Positions 15,801 through 23,849 of a stretch of 36,856 nucleotides of DNA are shown piece after piece; within the stretch, counting starts at the first letter, position 1; every line of letters starts with the position of its first letter. The notes under the pieces are model-generated. The model made no database searches, was not told where the DNA came from, and worked only from the letters and a program-made list of their open reading frames with translations. The position numbers and the translations under genes were made by a program. Origin of the DNA: Clostridia bacterium (GTDB lineage Bacteria; Bacillota; Clostridia; Oscillospirales; Acutalibacteraceae); assembly GCA_017410585.1 (NCBI GenBank), contig JAFQQM010000024.1, forward strand, positions 1-36,856, read 5' to 3'.

Positions 15801-16535
15801 GTAGGCTCGTTGAATGTGCGGGTCGTCGATCTCCGCCCCATCGATCTGGGTGAGGAAGGTGGTGTGGCGGCAGTGATCCGACCAGTAGGTGTCGATCATT
15901 CGGATCTCGGTGATGGTGGGATCGCGCTGTTCGGTCCGGAAATAATCCTGACAGAATTTGATGTCGTCGGCGTCCATTGCCAGCGCATAGCGCTCCACGA
16001 AATCCGCCAGACCGGCGGCATCCAACTGCAAAAAGCCGGTGAGCGTCTCCACGGTGGTGGGGATATCGTACGGCACCGCCAACGTAGCGGGGCGATCCAG
16101 CGCCGCACGGCGCGCCTCGACCGGATTGATGAGGTGATGCTCGATCTTGGCGAGGTCGTCGGCGGTCAGCGTGCCGCCCAGCAGGTAAACGCGGGCGGTA
16201 CGGACGGTGGGACGGTCGCCCTGCGAGACCAACTGAATGCACTGGGCGCAGGAGTCGGCGCGCTGGTCAAACTGACCGGGCAGATATTCCACCGCCAGCA
16301 CGGTATCCGCCGTCTGCGGCAGGTGATCGTACAGATCGTCCGACTGCGGCTCGGCAAACACCCCCGCCTTGCACTGTTCAAACAACGCGGCGTCGATGTT
16401 TTCCACGTCGTAGCGGTTGAGCAGGCGCACCGAGGTGAGACCCTCGATAAGCAGTTGATTTTTCAACTTGGAAAAGACGCCTTGTGCCTCCACGTCAAAA
16501 CCGGTCTTCTTTTCAACATATACGCGATAAACCAT
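12840..16535 (-). CDS. purL: Phosphoribosylformylglycinamidine synthase, single-chain form
   Basis: This 1231-residue protein combines the parts that many Firmicutes encode as purS, purQ and small purL. It has an N-terminal PurS-like domain, two AIR-synthase-type halves (DTYWSDHCRHTTF near 220, ETHNHPTEIEPFGGAATCIGG near 317) and a C-terminal class I glutaminase. The glutaminase has PGTNCEYDTARA near 977, nucleophile cysteine in LMCGICNGFQAL near 1070 and the HGEG histidine near 1150. It converts FGAR, glutamine and ATP to FGAM. It is the last gene of the operon and ends at a bidirectional terminator. No frameshift is seen along its length. Confidence 0.95.
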   Translation of the reverse strand: MVYRVYVEKKTGFDVEAQGVFSKLKNQLLIEGLTSVRLLNRYDVENIDAALFEQCKAGVFAEPQSDDLYDHLPQTADTVLAVEYLPGQFDQRADSCAQCIQLVSQGDRPTVRTARVYLLGGTLTADDLAKIEHHLINPVEARRAALDRPATLAVPYDIPTTVETLTGFLQLDAAGLADFVERYALAMDADDIKFCQDYFRTEQRDPTITEIRMIDTYWSDHCRHTTFLTQIDGAEIDDPHIQRAYDRYVAMRETLYAGRSDKPMTLMDIACIGAKHLKKQGYLKNLDESDEINACSIRIPVDVNGTQEDWLLLFKNETHNHPTEIEPFGGAATCIGGAIRDPLANRGYVYQAMRVTGAADPLLPVEQTMSGKLPQSTLVTTAAQGYSSYGNQIGLATGHVNEIYHPGYAAKRMEIGAVVGAVPEHHVRRDVPEAGDVVILLGGRTGRDGCGGATGSSKSHTLSSLETCGAEVQKGNAPEERKLQRLFRNKEVTRLIRRCNDFGAGGVSVAIGELADGLEIDLNAVPKKYDGLDGTELAISESQERMAVVVEAKDADRFIALANAENLEATKVAVVQAEPRLRMNWNGNRIVDLSREFLNSNGAEKHTTVKVTAPTLCDRHFAPTDAVGMQAVVSDLNVCSQKGLVERFDSTIGAGTVLMPYGGKTQLTPAQAMVAKLPVLGGETTTCSVMAYGYNPFIAENSPYHGAYLAVVESTARLVAAGGDYKRAYYTYQEYFERLRNDPTRWGKPFASLLGALDAQADLKIASIGGKDSMSGSFETLDVPPTLVSFCISPSETSAIISPEFKKAGSAVCLLRPQMTEQKLPQPESLLAVFDTVQTLIREKKVTAVYTPSLGGIGEAVFKMCLGNRLGFAFAGETDLTAYAYGSFVLEMADDTEPVGEVLGTTLPEYKLVDKHGEADLAALQEAYEQKLEPVFPYRTVKAGESIPAYTYEVTERVAPKLQIAHPKVFIPVFPGTNCEYDTARAYEAAGAEADILVLKNLSAATVEESIAEAVRRIRESQIIAIPGGFSGGDEPDGSGKFITAFFRNPQMTEAVMDLLKNRDGLMCGICNGFQALVKLGLVPYGEIREMDDTCPTLTFNTIGRHQSMLVNTRVASNKSPWLSRCRVGEQHTIAISHGEGRFVVSPTLLAELANNGQIATQYVDAEGNPTQDIRFNPNTSVAAIEGITSPDGRVFGKMGHSERRGDALYKNVDGNKWQPIFEGAVDYFKI

Positions 16536-16545
16536 CTTGTCCTCC

Positions 16546-17829
16546 TTATCCTAACGCCGCCAACGCACGCGCACCGATATCGGTGCGTTTGTGCATTCCT
16601 TCAAAATGAATCTGCTCGGTTGCCGCATAAGCGGCGGTCACCGCCTCTGCCAGCGTTTCGCCGGATGCGGTCACCCCCAATACGCGGCCGCCGGCGGTGA
16701 CCAGTTGCCCGTCCTTGATCGCATCGCCCGCGTGGTAGACGCAAGCGCCTTCCACGTTGCCGTCCGCGCCGATGCCGGAGATGGGGATAAGTTTTCGGTA
16801 ATTTTCGGGATACCCGCCGGATGCCAACACCACGCACGCCGCCGCACCGTCGCTAAAGACCACCTCGGTCTCCGCCAACGTGCCGTCGATGGTGGCGTTC
16901 ATTGCCGCCAGCAGATCGCTTTGCATCAGCGGCAGCACCACCTGCGTTTCGGGGTCACCGAAACGGCAGTTGTATTCGATAACCATCGGACCGGTCGCGG
17001 TGAGCATCAGCCCGAAATAAAGACAGCCCTTGAAGGGGCAACCCTCCGCCGCCATCGCCGCCACGGTAGGCAGGAAAATTTCCTCCATACAGCGGGCGGC
17101 GATCTCGGGGGTATAATACGGGTTAGGGGCGATCGTCCCCATTCCGCCGGTATTTAAACCGCGGTCACCGTCAAGCGCGCGTTTATGATCCATCGAGGAG
17201 ACCATCGGCTTGACCGTTTTGCCGTCGGTAAACGCCAACACCGAGACCTCCGGACCGCGCAGGAACTGCTCAACGACCACACGGTTGCCGGAAGCGCCGA
17301 ATTTCTTGTCTTCCATAATTTCCCGCACGGCGGCCTTGGCCTCTTCCAACGTTTCGGGGATAAGCACACCCTTACCGAGAGCGAGACCGTCCGCCTTGAT
17401 GACGGTGGGGAATTCACCGATCTCTTCAACATAAGCGATCGCCGCCGCCGCATCGTCAAACACCTCGTAGCGGGCGGTGGGGATGCCGTATTTTTTCATC
17501 AGATTTTTGGAGAATACCTTGCTCGCCTCAATGCGTGCCGCCGCGGCATTCGGGCCGAAGGCGCGAATACCCGCCGCCTCCAGCGCATCCACCATTCCCG
17601 CCGCCAACGGATCGTCCGGCGCGACCACGACGAGGTCGGCGCGGTGTTCGACCGCAAAGGCGGTGACCGCGTCGATATCGGTGGCTTTGATCTCCGGCAC
17701 ACAGACGGCATCAAAAGCGATGCCGCCGTTGCCGGGCAGACAATACACCGCCTCCACCGTGGGATTTTGCTTCAGTTTTTTGATGATGGCGTGCTCACGC
17801 CCGCCGCCACCGACAACAACGATGGTCAT
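16546..17829 (-). CDS. purD: Phosphoribosylamine-glycine ligase (GAR synthetase)
   Basis: The 427-residue ATP-grasp enzyme joins glycine to phosphoribosylamine. It starts MTIVVVGGGGREHAI, with PDDPLAAGMVDALE near 76, FGPNAAAARIEASK near 95, the ATP-grasp segment VIKADGLALGKGV near 143, and NTGGMGTIAPNPYYT near 227. It is 10 bases upstream of purL. It is separated from the transformylase gene by 197 bases that hold a multi-hairpin repeat, the only large gap in the purine operon. Confidence 0.96.
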   Translation of the reverse strand: MTIVVVGGGGREHAIIKKLKQNPTVEAVYCLPGNGGIAFDAVCVPEIKATDIDAVTAFAVEHRADLVVVAPDDPLAAGMVDALEAAGIRAFGPNAAAARIEASKVFSKNLMKKYGIPTARYEVFDDAAAAIAYVEEIGEFPTVIKADGLALGKGVLIPETLEEAKAAVREIMEDKKFGASGNRVVVEQFLRGPEVSVLAFTDGKTVKPMVSSMDHKRALDGDRGLNTGGMGTIAPNPYYTPEIAARCMEEIFLPTVAAMAAEGCPFKGCLYFGLMLTATGPMVIEYNCRFGDPETQVVLPLMQSDLLAAMNATIDGTLAETEVVFSDGAAACVVLASGGYPENYRKLIPISGIGADGNVEGACVYHAGDAIKDGQLVTAGGRVLGVTASGETLAEAVTAAYAATEQIHFEGMHKRTDIGARALAALG

Positions 17830-17869
17830 AGTTTTTCTCCTTTATGGGGTAGGTTTTGGGAATGTTGCG

Positions 17870-17999
17870 GCGATCTGTCGCAAAGCGACAGTATCCCCCA
17901 GTCAGCCTACGGCTGCCAGCCCAGCTACGCTTCGCTACGCATAGGCTCCGCTAACCAAATCAAAGATTTGGAGCGTCGCGTACCTTTAGGCGAGGGGGC
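17870..17999 (+). repeat. Multi-hairpin repeat copy 2 (long form, left end missing)
   Basis: Begins inside the ATCGCCC hairpin and continues CTGTCGC/GCGACAG, CAGCC/GGCTG, the 61-bp insert with CCAAATC/GATTTGG, and the right outer hairpin ending GGGGGCC. The tail TTGCGGTTGCC runs to the stop codon of the transformylase gene. It lies inside the purine transcript in reverse orientation. Confidence 0.88.
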
Positions 18000-18026
18000 C
18001 TTGCGGTTGCCAACGGTTTGCAGAAA

Positions 18027-19208
18027 TCAGTGGTGGAACAGGCGGAGACCGCAGAAAGCCATCGCCATTCCGTACTTGTTGCAGGTGGCAATGACCTGCT
18101 CATCACGGATGGAGCCGCCCGGTTCTACCACGGCGGTCACACCGCTGCGGCGGGCGCGTTCGATGTTATCGCCAAACGGGAAGAACGCGTCACTGCCCAG
18201 CGAAACACCGGTCACCTGCGACAGCCACGCCGCCTTTTCTTCGGCGGTCAGCGGTGCCGGCTGGGTGGTGAAGGTCTCCGCCCACACCTCGTCACCGATG
18301 ACGTCTTCCGGATGGGTGCCGAGATACACGTCGATGGCGTTATCGATATTCGGCTTGGCCACGTCCGCGCGGAACGGCAACGCCAGCACCTTCGGATGAT
18401 GGCGCAACTGCCAGAAATCCGCTTTATCGCCCGCCAGACGGGTGCAATGGATGCGGCTCTGCTGACCCGCTCCGACACCGATGGTCTGGCCGTCTTGCAC
18501 GTAGCAGACCGAGTTGGATTGGGTGTATTTCAGCGTGATCAGGCTGATGATGAGGTCGCGTTTTTGCGCCTCGGTGAAGGTCTTGTTTTCGGTCACCACG
18601 TTTTGCAACATCGTCTCGGCGTTGATGACCAGTTCGTTGCGACCCTGCTCGAAGGTGATGCCGTACACCTGCTTACGCTCGATCGGATCGGGGCGGTAGG
18701 TCTCGTCGATCTGTACCACGTTGTAGTTGCCTTTTTTCTTGGAACAGAGGATCTCCAGCGCCTCCGGCTCGTAACCCGGCGCAATGATACCGTCCGATAC
18801 TTCCGGCTTGATCAGCATCGCGGTAGGCACGTCGCAGATATCCGACAGCGCGATCCAATCACCGAACGAGGACATCCGATCCGCACCGCGGGCACGGGCA
18901 TAGGCGCAAGCCAGCGGCGAAAGTTCCATATCGGCGGGAACGTGGTACATCCGGCGCAGAGTATCATCCAGCGGCAGACCGACCGCCGCGCCGGCAGGCG
19001 AAACGTGCTTAAACGAAGTAGCCGAGGGCAGACCGGTGGCGGCCTTTAACTCCCGCACCAGTTGGATGCTGTTGAGCGCATCCAAAAAATTGATGAAGCC
19101 GGGCTTGCCGTTTAGCACGGTCACCGGCAGGTCGGAGCCGTCCGCCATAAAGATACGGGACGGTTTCTGGTTGGGGTTACAGCCATACTTGAGCATCAGT
19201 TCATTCAT
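18027..19208 (-). CDS. Stand-alone AICAR formyltransferase (PurH C-terminal domain type)
   Basis: The 393 residues correspond only to the transformylase half of bifunctional PurH. They show LKYGCNPNQKPSR at the start, the K-H pair in TSFKHVSPAG near 67-70, SDAFFPFGDNIERARRSGVTAVVEPGGSIRDEQ near 337 and a final MAMAFCGLRLFHH. It formylates AICAR with 10-formyl-THF to FAICAR. The IMP cyclohydrolase half is missing from this gene, and the next upstream gene encodes an unrelated cyclohydrolase. The ATG is preceded by GGAGGAACG. This is a distinct gene organisation and not a frameshift, because no remnant of a PurH N-terminal domain is present. Confidence 0.93.
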   Translation of the reverse strand: MNELMLKYGCNPNQKPSRIFMADGSDLPVTVLNGKPGFINFLDALNSIQLVRELKAATGLPSATSFKHVSPAGAAVGLPLDDTLRRMYHVPADMELSPLACAYARARGADRMSSFGDWIALSDICDVPTAMLIKPEVSDGIIAPGYEPEALEILCSKKKGNYNVVQIDETYRPDPIERKQVYGITFEQGRNELVINAETMLQNVVTENKTFTEAQKRDLIISLITLKYTQSNSVCYVQDGQTIGVGAGQQSRIHCTRLAGDKADFWQLRHHPKVLALPFRADVAKPNIDNAIDVYLGTHPEDVIGDEVWAETFTTQPAPLTAEEKAAWLSQVTGVSLGSDAFFPFGDNIERARRSGVTAVVEPGGSIRDEQVIATCNKYGMAMAFCGLRLFHH

Positions 19209-19221
19209 CGGTCGTTCCTCC

Positions 19222-19947
19222 TCAGATCGCGGTGTATTGGTTGATGATAACGTCTTTATAGTTGCCGGATTTCAGGTCGATGGCGCGGACGAACAGGCTG
19301 ACGCGGTTATCCGCATTCAAGGCCGCCCACAGTTTTTTGGCAAACGCTTTCGGATCGGCGGTGTCGATCTCCACCCGCATCGGTTCACCGGCAAAACTCG
19401 GCAACGGGTTGCCGTTGCCCATATAGGTGCTGATAAAGCGACCCTCGCCCGCCAACGGCTCGGCATAGTCGAAGGTATAGCGCAGTACGCTACGCTCGTC
19501 CCCGTCGTTCGATTTCAGAATGGACATCTTAAACCCGCCGGTGAAGTTATCCACCGCCGCGCTGATACGCGGCGTCCAGTTGGGGCGGTCATCCTCAAAC
19601 GTGCGGGAAGAAAGCGCCGCCTCGAAACTGTAGCCGGGGAAAGCGCCCGCCATCATATAATCGCAGATGGTATCGGTCTGGTCACCGTTGGTGACCACCG
19701 AGGTGCGACCCACCGTGCGGACGGGGTTATAGATAATGAGATGCGGGTCTTCCAGTTTGGCGGGATCGGCCGCAACCGTGCGGATACCGCCGTCGATCGC
19801 CTCAAACACACGGTTGCGGGAGTTGACACTGCGGCCCATGATCCAGTAACCGATCATCGCCTTGTTACCGCGGGGGGAGCGACCCACCACGATGCCGCGA
19901 CCGGGGTATTCGTTTTGTTCCAGATACTCGTACAGATTTTGTTTCAT
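19222..19947 (-). CDS. purO: IMP cyclohydrolase, archaeal PurO type
   Basis: The 241-residue protein matches the PurO fold (PF07826, Ntn-hydrolase-like) and not the PurH N-terminal MGS-like domain. It has YPGRGIVVGRSPRGNKAMIGYWIMGRSVNSRNR near 14-46, NPVRTVGRTSVVTNGDQTDTI near 94 and a C-terminal NKD-like VSLFVRAIDLKSG. It closes the second purine ring, turning FAICAR into IMP. It ends 13 bases before the transformylase start, so the two enzymes for the last two steps are produced together from adjacent genes. PurO was described first in archaea and also occurs in some Clostridia. Confidence 0.9.
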   Translation of the reverse strand: MKQNLYEYLEQNEYPGRGIVVGRSPRGNKAMIGYWIMGRSVNSRNRVFEAIDGGIRTVAADPAKLEDPHLIIYNPVRTVGRTSVVTNGDQTDTICDYMMAGAFPGYSFEAALSSRTFEDDRPNWTPRISAAVDNFTGGFKMSILKSNDGDERSVLRYTFDYAEPLAGEGRFISTYMGNGNPLPSFAGEPMRVEIDTADPKAFAKKLWAALNADNRVSLFVRAIDLKSGNYKDVIINQYTAI

Positions 19948-19963
19948 CGTTTACTCTCCTTTT

Positions 19964-20550
19964 TCACGCCTCGCCGCGGCAGATCATAGCGATCGCCTGC
20001 GGCAACAACTGCCATTCTGCTTCTTCCATCACCCGTCGTTGCAACGTTTCGGGGGTATCATTTGGTAAAACCGCCACCGCTTTTTGCAACAGGATGGGGC
20101 CGCCGTCGCATTCCTCATTGACGAAATGCACCGTTGCGCCGGTCACCTTGCAACCGCGCTCCAAGCACGCGATATGGGGGCGCAGACCGTACATTCCCGA
20201 CCCGCAAAAACTGGGGATGAGCGCGGGATGTACGTTGATGATGCGGTTGGGATAGGCGGCAATGACCGTTTCCCCCAACACCGACAGAAAACCGGCCAGT
20301 ACCACCAGATCGATCCGGTTTTCCTTCAGCACCGCCGTCAGCGCGGCGTCAAAATCTGCCGCCGCCGCGTAATCTTTACGGCTGACCACCGCCGTCGGGA
20401 CGCCGGCGGCCTTGGCCCGTTCCAGCGCGTATACGTCGGGTTTGCTGGATACCACCAGCGTCACCTTGCCGTCGGCGATCTCTCCGCGGGCTTGGCTGTC
20501 AAGGATCGCTTGCAGATTGGTGCCGCCGCCCGACACTAAAACCGCGATGT

Positions 20551-20557
<7 letters not shown>
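19964..20557 (-). CDS. purN: Phosphoribosylglycinamide formyltransferase
   Basis: The 197-residue protein transfers formyl from 10-formyl-THF to GAR. It shows VLVSGGGTNLQAIL at the start, LAGFLSVLG near 90, the catalytic segment IINVHPALIPSF near 106 with the conserved N-H pair, and the aspartate in ECDGGPILLQKAV near 148. It starts at a GTG whose codons overlap the end of purM by 7 bases, indicating coupled translation. Confidence 0.95.
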
Positions 20558-21588
<1,031 letters not shown>

Positions 21589-21590
21589 AG

Positions 21591-23015
21591 TCAATCTTCC
21601 TTTCCGTTCCAACAATAGGTGCAAAGTTCTTCTTCCGGCAGACCGATGGCGCGGACGATGCCTTCCAGCGTTTGGAATTCCAACGACGAAAAATGGAATT
21701 TTTCACAAATGGCTTTTCGCAGATTTTGTCCGCGTTCAGTGGCGGAATCGCCGTATTCCTCCAAATGTTGCAGACCTTCTTTTCCTTCCAGTTCCACGAT
21801 GACGCGGCGGGTGAGCAACTCCATCGGGTCGTTGGAACGGGAGAAATTGAGGTATTTGCAGTTGTACATAATGGGCGGGCAGGCCGAGCGCATATGCACC
21901 TCGCCGGCGCCGTTATCGTAAAGGAAATCCACCGTTTCCTTCAGTTGCGTACCGCGAACGATGGAATCGTCCACAAACAGCAGTTTCTTGCCGATGATCA
22001 GTTCGTGAACGGGAATCTGCTTCATCTTGGCCACGCGATTGCGTTGCATCGCCGCCGACGTAAAACTGCGCGGCCAAGTGGGGGTATACTTGATAAACGG
22101 GCGCGCAAACGGAATGCCGCAACGATTCGCGTAGCCGATGGCGTGCGGCGTGCCGCTGTCCGGTACACCGCCGATGGAATCAATGCCATCCAAGCGGCCG
22201 GCGGCTTGATCCGCCTCCGCCATAATGGCGCCGTTGCGATACCGCATCAGTTCCACGTTCACCCCCTCGTAATGGGAGGTGGAGTAGCCGTAGTACGACC
22301 ACAGAAAAGAACAGATCTTCTTTTTCGGTTGCGGCGGCAACAGTTGCGTCCAACCGTCGGCGGTGAGTTCCACCACCTCGCCCGCACCGAGTTCCTTTTC
22401 GTCGGTGTAGCCGAGTTTTTGATACGCAAATGACTCGAAGGATACGCAGGTGCCGTTTTCGTTTTTGCCGATATGTACGGGGATGCGTCCGCGGTAGTCA
22501 CGGGCGGCAATGAGATGCCCGTTGTCCCGCAAAATGAGAATGCTCGCGGTTCCGTCGATCGCCTGCTGGGCGGCACGGATCCCCTCGGCCAAACTGCCCT
22601 TGCGGTTGATGAGCGCCGCCACCAACTCGACGGTGTTGACCTTGCCGCCGGTCTGGGCGTTGAAATGCCCGCCGGTCTCACCGAGGTAGCGGTCGATCAA
22701 CTCGTCGGCATTGTTGACCACCCCGACGATCGCAATGGCATACGTGCCGTGCTGCGAATAGATGAGCAGCGGTTGCGGGTCGTGATCGCTGATGACGCCG
22801 ATGGCCGAGGAACCTTTCATTTCCTCAAACACGTCCTCAAACTTGGTGCGGAAAGGGGAATTTTGAATGTTGTGGATCGACCGTTGCAGACCGGTTTCCC
22901 TGTCATACGCCGCCATTCCTGCGCGACGGGTGCCGAGGTGGGAATGGTAATCGGTCCCGAAAAATACGTCGGGGATGGCATCCTGTTTGCAAACAGCGCC
23001 GAAAAATCCACCCAT
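21591..23015 (-). CDS. purF: PurF-like amidophosphoribosyltransferase without the N-terminal catalytic cysteine
   Basis: The 474-residue protein has the two-domain PurF layout and the PRPP-binding loop LLFVDDSIVRGTQ near residue 340. PurF makes phosphoribosylamine from PRPP and glutamine, the first purine step. Canonical enzymes expose a cysteine as residue 1 (CGVFG or CGIVG). Here the start reads MGGFFGAV, with glycine in that position, and the glutamine-site motif HRGQ-x-x-AG is replaced by HLGTRRAGMA. A similar MGGFFG class exists in Bacteroides and Clostridia genomes (from memory). The protein may use ammonia directly or ammonia from another glutaminase, or have moved its nucleophile (C9 is nearby). 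Position between purE and purM supports a role in purine synthesis. Confidence 0.88.
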   Translation of the reverse strand: MGGFFGAVCKQDAIPDVFFGTDYHSHLGTRRAGMAAYDRETGLQRSIHNIQNSPFRTKFEDVFEEMKGSSAIGVISDHDPQPLLIYSQHGTYAIAIVGVVNNADELIDRYLGETGGHFNAQTGGKVNTVELVAALINRKGSLAEGIRAAQQAIDGTASILILRDNGHLIAARDYRGRIPVHIGKNENGTCVSFESFAYQKLGYTDEKELGAGEVVELTADGWTQLLPPQPKKKICSFLWSYYGYSTSHYEGVNVELMRYRNGAIMAEADQAAGRLDGIDSIGGVPDSGTPHAIGYANRCGIPFARPFIKYTPTWPRSFTSAAMQRNRVAKMKQIPVHELIIGKKLLFVDDSIVRGTQLKETVDFLYDNGAGEVHMRSACPPIMYNCKYLNFSRSNDPMELLTRRVIVELEGKEGLQHLEEYGDSATERGQNLRKAICEKFHFSSLEFQTLEGIVRAIGLPEEELCTYCWNGKED

Positions 23016-23058
23016 AGGCTGCTCCTTTCTAATGGTAAGGGGGTATGTTTTGGTTAAC

Positions 23059-23544
23059 TTATTCCTGATTTAAAAGGCGGTCCTTCTCGGCGACAGCCGC
23101 CGCCATCTCGCGTTTACGCTCGGCCAGTTTGTCGGCGAGGGTCGGCTCGGACAGCGCCAGCATTTGAACGGCCAAAACAGCGGCGTTTTTCGCGCCGTCG
23201 ATGGCAACGGTCGCTACCGGAATGCCGGAGGGCATCATCACGGTCGCCAGCAGAGCGTCCAAACCGTCGAGTGCCGCCGACTTCATCGGGATGCCGATGA
23301 CCGGCAAGGTGGTGGATGCCGCCAGCACCCCCGCGAGGTGCGCCGCCATACCGGCGGCGGCGATGATGACGCCGAAGCCGTTGTCTTTTGCCGAAGCCGC
23401 AAAAGCGTGAGCCGCCTCCGGCGAACGATGGGCGCTCATAATATGCATCTCATACGGTACGCCGAAACCGGCCAGTTCCTCTGCCGCTTTCTTTACGACC
23501 GGCAGATCGCTGTCGCTTCCCATAATGATGGCTACTTTTTTCAT
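23059..23544 (-). CDS. purE: N5-carboxyaminoimidazole ribonucleotide mutase (PurE)
   Basis: The 161-residue protein has [17 protein letters not shown] at the start, the active-site loop [15 protein letters not shown] near 38, [18 protein letters not shown] near 60 and LPVIGIPM near 82. It produces CAIR, either from N5-CAIR (class I) or from AIR and CO2 (class II). No purK is in this window, so the class cannot be inferred from context. It is the first enzyme gene of the operon, with a GGAGG site eight bases before the ATG, just after the attenuator hairpin. Confidence 0.95.
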   Translation of the reverse strand: MKKVAIIMGSDSDLPVVKKAAEELAGFGVPYEMHIMSAHRSPEAAHAFAASAKDNGFGVIIAAAGMAAHLAGVLAASTTLPVIGIPMKSAALDGLDALLATVMMPSGIPVATVAIDGAKNAAVLAVQMLALSEPTLADKLAERKREMAAAVAEKDRLLNQE

Positions 23545-23569
23545 CCTGTCATCCTCCGTTTCGTTTGAT

Positions 23570-23607
23570 AAAAAGAAACTGCCGCGCCAAGTCCTTGGTG
23601 CGGCAGT
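23570..23607 (-). terminator. Attenuator: intrinsic terminator inside the pur operon leader
   Basis: On the minus strand a long stem (ACTGCCGC, CCAAG; one mismatch) spans 23607-23578 and is followed by TTCTTTTT. It lies between the pur promoter and purE, so it must be bypassed for expression. The sequence CTGCCGC also occurs upstream (23655-23649) inside the leader peptide gene and could pair with the 3' arm as an antiterminator. Confidence 0.82.
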
Positions 23608-23613
23608 GGTATC

Positions 23614-23709
23614 CTATGCAGTTGCAGTGAGACCCACAGAGAGGCTCTGCGGCAGGGCGCAACGGCAGCGATGCTGTGTTTTGTTTTTGCATTTGCTCAC
23701 AAAACGCAT
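23614..23709 (-). CDS. Leader peptide gene of the pur operon (31 residues)
   Basis: An ATG at 23709 with a perfect AGAGGAGGT site eight bases upstream opens a 31-codon frame ending TAG. The peptide starts MRFVSKCKNKTQHRCRC and ends SLSVGLTATA. It is rich in Arg, Lys and Cys near the N terminus. Its stop codon lies seven bases before the 5' arm of the attenuator hairpin, so a ribosome paused at the stop would cover that arm and prevent termination. No homologue is recognised. Regulation by translation of this peptide is inference from the geometry. It is too short for ordinary ORF calling. Confidence 0.65.
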   Translation of the reverse strand: MRFVSKCKNKTQHRCRCALPQSLSVGLTATA

Positions 23710-23744
23710 ACCGGCGACCTCCTCTTTTTTGAAAATCTACTTTT

Positions 23745-23773
23745 ATTATAAAGAAAAGCCCCTGCATTTGCAA
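23745..23773 (-). promoter_or_regulatory. Sigma-A promoter of the purine operon
   Basis: On the minus strand TTGCAA (23768-23773) and TATAAT (23745-23750) are 17 bases apart. The -35 box is inside the stem of the helicase gene's terminator. Confidence 0.75.
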
Positions 23774-23785
23774 GGGCTTTTTCTC
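23754..23785 (-). terminator. Intrinsic terminator of the DEAD-box helicase gene
   Basis: AAAAGCCC and GGGCTTTT arms enclose a TTGCA/TGCA extension, followed on the minus strand by the AT-rich pur -10 region. Confidence 0.75.
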
Positions 23786-23849
23786 AATTTTAAAAAAATC
23801 GGACCTTTTGATAACCCACGCCAAATTCCCTTCGGAATTTTGTGCATTG

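Noticed and set aside
12879-16700. Long plus-strand open frames opposite purL (621 and 538 codons)
   Set aside because: They are mirror frames of a GC-rich gene. Their translations are rich in His, Arg and Gln with no domain, and purL itself is intact.
18027-19947. Frameshifted purH
   Set aside because: The upstream gene is a PurO-type protein unrelated to the PurH N-terminal domain, and both genes have their own starts and ribosome sites.
23550-23710. Purine (guanine/adenine) or PRPP riboswitch before purE
   Set aside because: The conserved junction bases of the purine aptamer are not seen, and the region reads better as a short ORF plus terminator. A covariance search (Infernal with Rfam) would settle it.
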